NCBI RefSeq assembly: GCF_020662345.1
Contig: NZ_VMOA01000005.1
Coordinates: 1-64,000, forward strand
Length of the DNA stretch: 64,000 nt
Reading direction: 5' to 3'
Source: Methylobacterium sp. W2
GTDB taxonomy: Bacteria > Pseudomonadota > Alphaproteobacteria > Rhizobiales > Beijerinckiaceae
Below the pieces are notes generated by a model. That model was not told the DNA's origin, searched no databases, and saw only the letters and a list, made by a program, of their open reading frames with translations. Position 1 is the first letter of the stretch. The number at the start of each line of letters is the position of its first letter. Made by a program: the position numbers and the translations under genes. This document shows positions 61,588 to 64,000 of the stretch, piece by piece.

Positions 61588-63378
61588 ATGACGATCAGCG
61601 CCTTTACGGCCGGCACCTACGTCCAGGATCGCAACACCGCGAACCTGGTTAGCCAGAAGGCGCGTCTCGACGCGTTGTCCACCCAGCTCGCCAGCGGCCG
61701 CACCGCCGAGACGTATGGCGGGATTGGCGCGGCGCGGACCACCAGCCTCAGCGCCCATGCCTCCCTCAGCGCCCTCGACGGATACGATGCCGCCATTACG
61801 GCGAACACGACGCGGGTGACGGTCACCAGTTCGGCGGTGGCGCAGCTCTCCTCCCTGAGCGGCATCCTGCAGAAATCGTTGAATTCCAGCACCACCGGCA
61901 CGGCCTCGACCGTGGCGCAGGTGGCCAGGAACAGCCTGGATGCGGCCGTGGACGCGTTGAACCAGGACGTCGCGGGCAGCTACGTCTTCGGCGGGCGAAT
62001 CTCCGATACGCCCCCCGTAGCTTCGTCGGATGCCATCCTGAACGGCGTTCCCGGTCTCGGCCTCGATGGTCTCAAGACCCTGGTGAACGAGCAGGTGGCC
62101 GCCGATCTCGGCCCGAACGGCAACGGCCGCATCGCCACCAGCGCGTCGGGCTCCACCGTGACGGTCAGCGAGGAAGGCACGGGCACGGCGGGCACCGAAG
62201 CGCGCGCGAATTTCGGCTTCAAGCTCCTCTCGGCCACGAGCTCGAACCCGTCCGCCATCACGGCGGGGGCGAAGTCGGGCGGCACGGCACCGGACGTGAC
62301 CTTCGCCGTGGCCAATGCGCCGGCGGAGGGCGACCGCATCCGCGTCGCCGTCAATCAGCCCGATGGGAGCCAAAGCTTCACCGACCTGATCGTCACCGCC
62401 AACCCTCCGGCCGACGCGACCAACACGATTGCACTCGGCACGGCCGCCGAGACCGCCGCCGCCCTGACCAAGAGATTCGAGGGCCAGCCGGTCGCCAGCA
62501 TCCAGGGCAAGGCCTCCCTCGGGCTCGCGGCGAATTTCGGCACCGGTACGCCGGCTTCCGTGGAGCTCACCGTCAACGCCCCTCCGGCGGCGGGGGACAC
62601 GCTGACCTTCAACCTGGCGCTTCGCGACGGGACCACCCAGACGATAACGCTGACCGCGAAGGCAAACGCGGATTCTAAGTCGTCGACCGACTTCTCGCTG
62701 ACGGGTGACGTGGCGGCCAACATTTCGAAGGCGCTGTCGAACGCGCTCAAGGAAACGGCCGGGACGACCCTCTCGGCGAGTTCGGCGTCGCGTGCCTCGC
62801 AGGACTTCTTCGCGGGATCGAAAACCGAAGGTTTCGCGCCACGCCGCGTCTCGGCGGACGGGAACGGCTACGCCGAGCAGGCCAGCACCAAGACCGTGAT
62901 CTGGTACACCGGCGACGATACCTCGACCGATCCCAGGACGACGGCGACGGTGCAGATCGGCGCGGATCGCAGGCTCGGCATCGGAGCCCAGGCCAACGAG
63001 GCTCCGATCCGAGCGGTCCTCGCCGGCATCGCACAGGTCGCGGTGCAGAGCTTCACGCCCTCGACGACCGGATCGCCGGAAACGGCACGCTACAATGCCG
63101 TCTCGGAGCGCGCGCGTTCGCTCCTCACCTCCAGCGATGGCCGCGACGGCGTGCAAAGCATCGCCAGCGATCTCAGCCTGGCGGCCAGGACCATGGCGGA
63201 CACCAAGACCGACAACCGCTCCGCCAGGGCGGCCCTGGAAGACAGCCTCGACGGAGTCGATACAGTCTCCATCGAGGAGGTGACCGCCAAGCTCCTGGCC
63301 CTCCAGAACCAGCTTCAGGCGAGCTATCAGGTCACCTCGATGCTCTCGAAGCTGACGCTGACGAACTATCTCTCCTGA
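61588..63378 (+). CDS. flgL: Flagellar hook-associated protein 3 / flagellin-like FlgL, long form
   Basis: 596 residues. Flagellin-type ends: TYVQDRNTANLVSQKARLDALSTQLASGRTAETYGG at the N-terminus and SLDGVDTVSIEEVTAKLLALQNQLQASYQVTSMLSKLTLTNYL at the C-terminus. Typical FlgL is 300-400 residues; the extra length is a central Ala/Thr/Ser-rich outer region with two related stretches (GDRIRVAVNQPDGSQSFTDLIV and GDTLTFNLALRDGTTQTITL). Position after flgK supports FlgL over flagellin. Ends one base before the convergent peptidase gene. Confidence 0.85.
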   Translation: MTISAFTAGTYVQDRNTANLVSQKARLDALSTQLASGRTAETYGGIGAARTTSLSAHASLSALDGYDAAITANTTRVTVTSSAVAQLSSLSGILQKSLNSSTTGTASTVAQVARNSLDAAVDALNQDVAGSYVFGGRISDTPPVASSDAILNGVPGLGLDGLKTLVNEQVAADLGPNGNGRIATSASGSTVTVSEEGTGTAGTEARANFGFKLLSATSSNPSAITAGAKSGGTAPDVTFAVANAPAEGDRIRVAVNQPDGSQSFTDLIVTANPPADATNTIALGTAAETAAALTKRFEGQPVASIQGKASLGLAANFGTGTPASVELTVNAPPAAGDTLTFNLALRDGTTQTITLTAKANADSKSSTDFSLTGDVAANISKALSNALKETAGTTLSASSASRASQDFFAGSKTEGFAPRRVSADGNGYAEQASTKTVIWYTGDDTSTDPRTTATVQIGADRRLGIGAQANEAPIRAVLAGIAQVAVQSFTPSTTGSPETARYNAVSERARSLLTSSDGRDGVQSIASDLSLAARTMADTKTDNRSARAALEDSLDGVDTVSIEEVTAKLLALQNQLQASYQVTSMLSKLTLTNYLS

Positions 63379-63379
63379 G

Positions 63380-64000
63380 TCAGGCGGCGGCCAGGCCGCG
63401 CTTGCGCAGCAGCGGATCGATGCTGGGCAGGCGGCCACGGAAGGCGGTGTAAGCCTCGCCGGGCTCGCGCAGGTTCCCGGCCCCGTAGACGAACTTGCGC
63501 AGGCGCGCCGCCGTCTCGGGGTGGAAGATGTCGCCGGCCTCTCGGAAGGCGTCGAACGCATCGGCATCCAGCACCTCGGACCAGAGATAGCTGTAATAGC
63601 CGGCGGCATAACCGTCGCCGGAGAAGATATGCGCGAAATGCGGCGAGCGGTGCCGCATGGAGATCTCCGCCGGCATGCCGATGCGCTGCAGCGCGTCGGC
63701 CTCGAAGGCCAGAACGTCGAGCCCGTCCTCGCCGCCGCTCGACAGATGCAGCGTCATGTCGACGATCGCCGAAGCGGTGTACTCGATGGTGGAGAAGCCC
63801 TGATTGAACGACCGTGCCGCGAGCATGCGCTTGTGCAACTCCTCCGGCATCGGCTCGCCGGTGCGGTAGTGGCGCGCATGGATGCGCAGCACCTCCGGTT
63901 GTTCGAGCCAGTGCTCGTAGAGCTGGGAGGGCAGTTCGACGAAATCGCCCGCCACCGCCGTGCCCGCGAGAAGCGGGTAGGTCACGTCCGAGAGGAGGCC
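63380..64000 (-). CDS. M3-family oligopeptidase / peptidyl-dipeptidase, C-terminal part
   Basis: 206 codons plus stop; the frame is still open at the window edge, so the N-terminal two thirds with the HExxH site is missing. The visible part opens GLLSDVTYPLLAGTAVAGDFVELPSQ in its first 26 residues (DFVELPSQLYEHWL being diagnostic) and has HRSPHFAHIFSGDGYAAGYYSYLWSEVLDADAF (the conserved H..F..YAAGYYSY block). Dcp or oligopeptidase A type. Cytoplasmic peptide breakdown. Dcp is a little more likely for this group. Confidence 0.87.
   Translation of the reverse strand, partial: GLLSDVTYPLLAGTAVAGDFVELPSQLYEHWLEQPEVLRIHARHYRTGEPMPEELHKRMLAARSFNQGFSTIEYTASAIVDMTLHLSSGGEDGLDVLAFEADALQRIGMPAEISMRHRSPHFAHIFSGDGYAAGYYSYLWSEVLDADAFDAFREAGDIFHPETAARLRKFVYGAGNLREPGEAYTAFRGRLPSIDPLLRKRGLAAA

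Noticed and set aside
61546..63609. A 687-codon open frame opposite flgL
   Set aside because: It spans the flgL-peptidase junction and is Arg/Gly-rich with no recognisable domain; flgL has both flagellin-type ends.

Overview
The window is chromosomal DNA of an alphaproteobacterium of the order Hyphomicrobiales (Rhizobiales), most likely a Methylobacterium or Methylorubrum relative. G+C is high (about two thirds in lines I sampled). The main taxonomic clues are a Porin_2-type porin with the N-terminal style typical of this group, the order yqeY-dnaG-rpoD, a pseudoazurin, a tungstate importer (these methylotrophs use tungsten formate dehydrogenase), and a DnaG whose zinc-site residues are mostly replaced. 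The genus is inference; the order is fairly safe. There is no prophage, insertion sequence, CRISPR array or rRNA. It is ordinary, densely coded chromosome with several interesting accessory islands.

Layout. 1-3851: edge of an exported protein gene, then tungstate importer tupB-tupC-tupA (minus) with a divergent ModE/PBP-type regulator. 3921-7142: a glutamate/aspartate-type ABC transporter (gltI-J-K-L order, minus). 7391-9087: porin and its terminator. 9511-13353: DAACS symporter, second GltI-like binding protein and aspartate ammonia-lyase (minus). 13643-16152: Entner-Doudoroff genes edd-eda. 16302-16388: tRNA-Leu(UAA). 16454-19747: FAD monooxygenase, zinc-finger protein, methionine aminopeptidase, RadC-family protein. 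19887-24010: four-gene Anbu proteasome-ancestor operon (CP-ATP-grasp, alpha-E, transglutaminase-like, Anbu). 24052-27169: TPP riboswitch and thiO-thiS-thiG-thiE (minus). 27232-28539: class III nucleotide cyclase. 28646-33896: small exported CxxC protein, then yqeY-dnaG-rpoD (minus). 34114-40830: carA, small membrane protein, pseudoazurin, carB, greA. 40848-43436: exported protein, ELM1-family protein, thioredoxin reductase. 43669-45528: LysR regulator convergent with msrP. 45668-49733: pepA, membrane protein with heptad repeats, fadD (minus). 49972-56850: envelope operon lptF-lptG-lptD-pdxA-rsmA without surA. 56913-57888: BLUF photoreceptor plus single-domain response regulator (minus). 58062-63378: sigma-54-type promoter and flgE-flgK-flgL. 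63380-64000: 3' part of an M3 oligopeptidase gene.

How it fits together. The left 16 kb is a nutrient-uptake region: tungstate, acidic amino acids and dicarboxylates come in, aspartate is cleaved to fumarate and ammonia, and sugar acids go through the Entner-Doudoroff route. The most unusual systems are the Anbu operon, which looks like a ligase-plus-protease pathway for an unknown peptide-like product, and the BLUF/response-regulator pair placed back to back with a sigma-54-type flagellar hook promoter, which suggests blue-light input to motility. The 3' two thirds of flgE has much lower G+C than its surroundings (about 51% by hand count) and may be an imported or fast-evolving hook segment.
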